A stretch of 64,000 nucleotides of DNA from Symbiodinium natans. Its lineage: Eukaryota; Sar; Dinophyceae; Suessiales; Symbiodiniaceae. The DNA lies in the NCBI GenBank assembly GCA_905221605.1, contig CAJNDS010000085.1, positions 124,001 through 188,000 on the forward strand, written 5' to 3'. This document shows positions 62,431 through 64,000 of this stretch, one piece after another. The stretch's first letter is position 1. The number at the start of each line of letters is the position of its first letter. The position numbers and the translations under genes were made by a program. The notes beneath the pieces are model-generated. The model did no database searches, was not told the origin of the DNA, and saw nothing but the letters and a program-made list of their open reading frames with translations.

Positions 62431-64000
62431 TCCAAATGCGTTGCCGGTTCGAGCTTTTCCCGCAAGACATCTGAGCCCGGCCAGTGCGAAATGCCAAGTG
62501 CATCCCTGTTGCGTATGGCACGGTCGCTGTTCGACTTGGTTTCCGTCCTCATCATGCCCACAGCTCCGAATGGTAGACTAAGTGCGAAAAGCTCGGAAAA
62601 CAACATGTGTGGACATGCGTCCTTCACACCAGGATCTGGAATTTGTGCGTGTACAACCTCCGCCTCTTCGACATCCATACTGAAGCTGCGGCTGACGCTT
62701 GACAAACATCGCAACATTCATCTACACAATCCCTCTTTCCCACCTGGTTGTCTCCATGCGCTTGGCCTTACACTGCTCGGCATGAACAAGTACAACCAAG
62801 AACACGCACCCTCTGCAGGCAAGCGGCAACAAGAAAACATGCGGAGCCTCAGCCACTGCAACTGCGCAAGTGGGCAACGTTCTTGAATGTGCGGTACAGC
62901 TGATTCTCACTTGGTTGCGAACCTTGAAGCGAACTTCTCGGAAAACTCCCATAAAAAGTATCGCGCTGAGCCAAACATCATGGACATGTTGTAATTATCT
63001 CGTGGCTGAATTCCACACAACCGCTCATCTAGCCCAAATGCAAATATCACAACACACACATTCACATAGACAGCTGGCAGCTAGCAACAAGTGTTAACAC
63101 AATCCAAAAACGCAACGACTCGAACAACCTCTAAAGGATCCAGAAAGGTTCGCATCTCGCGCACATTCCGTTTGTCAGCATACGGGAAACACGTTAGGCA
63201 AACATCAAGCAGCGTTGAGTGGGATGACTTAGGAGAGGCTGGGCTGTGCAATAGCACAACCAAGCAAAGTTTGAGAAAACTTAAAAGACACAAGCCACAA
63301 GACATGCAACCAGGGCCCAGCATGCCCAATTCAAGCCATGCTGAACCGAAACGCATGACAAGTTAGACAGGTTAATGTTTCACAAATGTTGGCAACTCTC
63401 TCGCATACTCCTCTTGCTCACGAAAAAACTTCTCTCCCGGTTGAAGGAAGAATCAAAATGGCTTCGCCCTAAAGCTCCATGTGCAACGGAGTAGAAAAAT
63501 AGCTGGGGCAACAACCGTTGGACCAAAAAGCTTACACCAGCTGAAGGAGTGTGTTCCAGCATTCAGACCCCATGACCCCTAGAGTCTTGCAGGATTTGCA
63601 CATTCGGAACATTGCTGACCGACCAAAGCCGTTTCGCTGAGAAAACAACTTGCTGTTGTACAAAAACGGCCTACGCTGTGGCGCCTCGGGTCCAGGAGCG
63701 GGATTTCGGTGCCGGGCCGGGATTTCGTCGCCATTCCGTTTTTGGCGTTCCACCACCACACCTGATCCACCGCAGGGGTAGATTACCAACATTGTCATGG
63801 ACATTTACATTGCAAGAGATCTCGCGTTTTTTGTCGGTTTGGTTCTGGCATCGAGGCAATGTGTTGTTGACTGGGCAAACTGTTTCACCGCAACCGAGCA
63901 GTTTGCCCAGTGGTGCCAATCTGCAAGCTGCACTGCAGGACGGCCAGGCGCACTCTTAATCAAGGCACACGTATGCGGAACTGTGATTCGGTATGATGTT
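62431..64000. other. No gene recognised
   Basis: May contain upstream exons of the MORN gene (a minus-strand frame to 62717 precedes the first MORN repeat). Beyond 62720 only short frames, with no domain or RNA gene. Confidence 0.4.

Noticed and set aside
1-64000. tRNA, rRNA, snRNA or spliced-leader RNA genes
   Set aside because: No cloverleaf with matching arms, no conserved rRNA or U6 words, and no complete spliced-leader sequence were seen on either strand; only the partial LTR match is reported.

Overview
The window looks like nuclear DNA of a dinoflagellate, probably of the Symbiodiniaceae type. The evidence is (i) TTTAGGG-type telomere-like repeats; (ii) genes split into many small exons, with several GC-AG introns that can be proven by reading-frame reconstruction; (iii) many microsatellites, minisatellites and retroelement pieces; (iv) Thr-rich and MORN-repeat proteins typical of such genomes. 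There is one 100-N assembly gap (22058-22157). No tRNA, rRNA, CRISPR or prokaryote-style operon was found. Most long open frames are shadows of repeats or of exons on the other strand.

Layout. 1-17 kb: mostly non-coding, with interstitial telomere-like DNA near 1.2-1.6 kb, a minisatellite at 7.3 kb, a G-rich tract at 12.0-12.2 kb and a retroposon-like tail at 16.4 kb. 17.8-18.6 kb: an array of small GC-stemmed hairpins. 19.5-20.0 kb: a helical-repeat exon on the + strand. 21.0-22.1 kb: a cluster of AAATTTCCGGAAATTT-like palindromes, a long CGT-triplet array and the gap, followed by an unusually AT-rich segment. 24.4-30.7 kb: a minus-strand locus of Thr/Ser-rich, mucin-like exons with pieces of thrombospondin type-1 repeats. 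37.9-38.7 kb: a minus-strand RRM/RS-rich RNA-binding protein. 41.4-42.5 kb: a minisatellite and a decayed retroelement RNase H tail. 42650-50787: a complete, very young Ty1/copia-type LTR retrotransposon. 51.8-62.4 kb: three minus-strand host genes, namely a Pumilio-family (PUF) protein, a fucosyltransferase-like glycosyltransferase and a MORN-repeat protein.

The most unusual observation is in the copia element. From LTR to LTR it is saturated with the pentamer ACTTT, always on the element's sense strand: 21 copies in its first 930 bp. The copies fall about equally in all three codon positions of gag-pol and continue through the LTRs, the untranslated spacer and an extra third ORF. This is a nucleotide-level signal laid over the coding sequence. 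The element has identical 202-bp LTRs, a TTTGC target-site duplication and a primer-binding site, yet its integrase lacks the DD35E glutamate and its reverse transcriptase is split by a frame break.

Host genes between 24 and 62 kb are nearly all on the minus strand, which fits the one-directional gene blocks known from dinoflagellates. Exon boundaries were worked out by hand and are firm only for the PUF gene.
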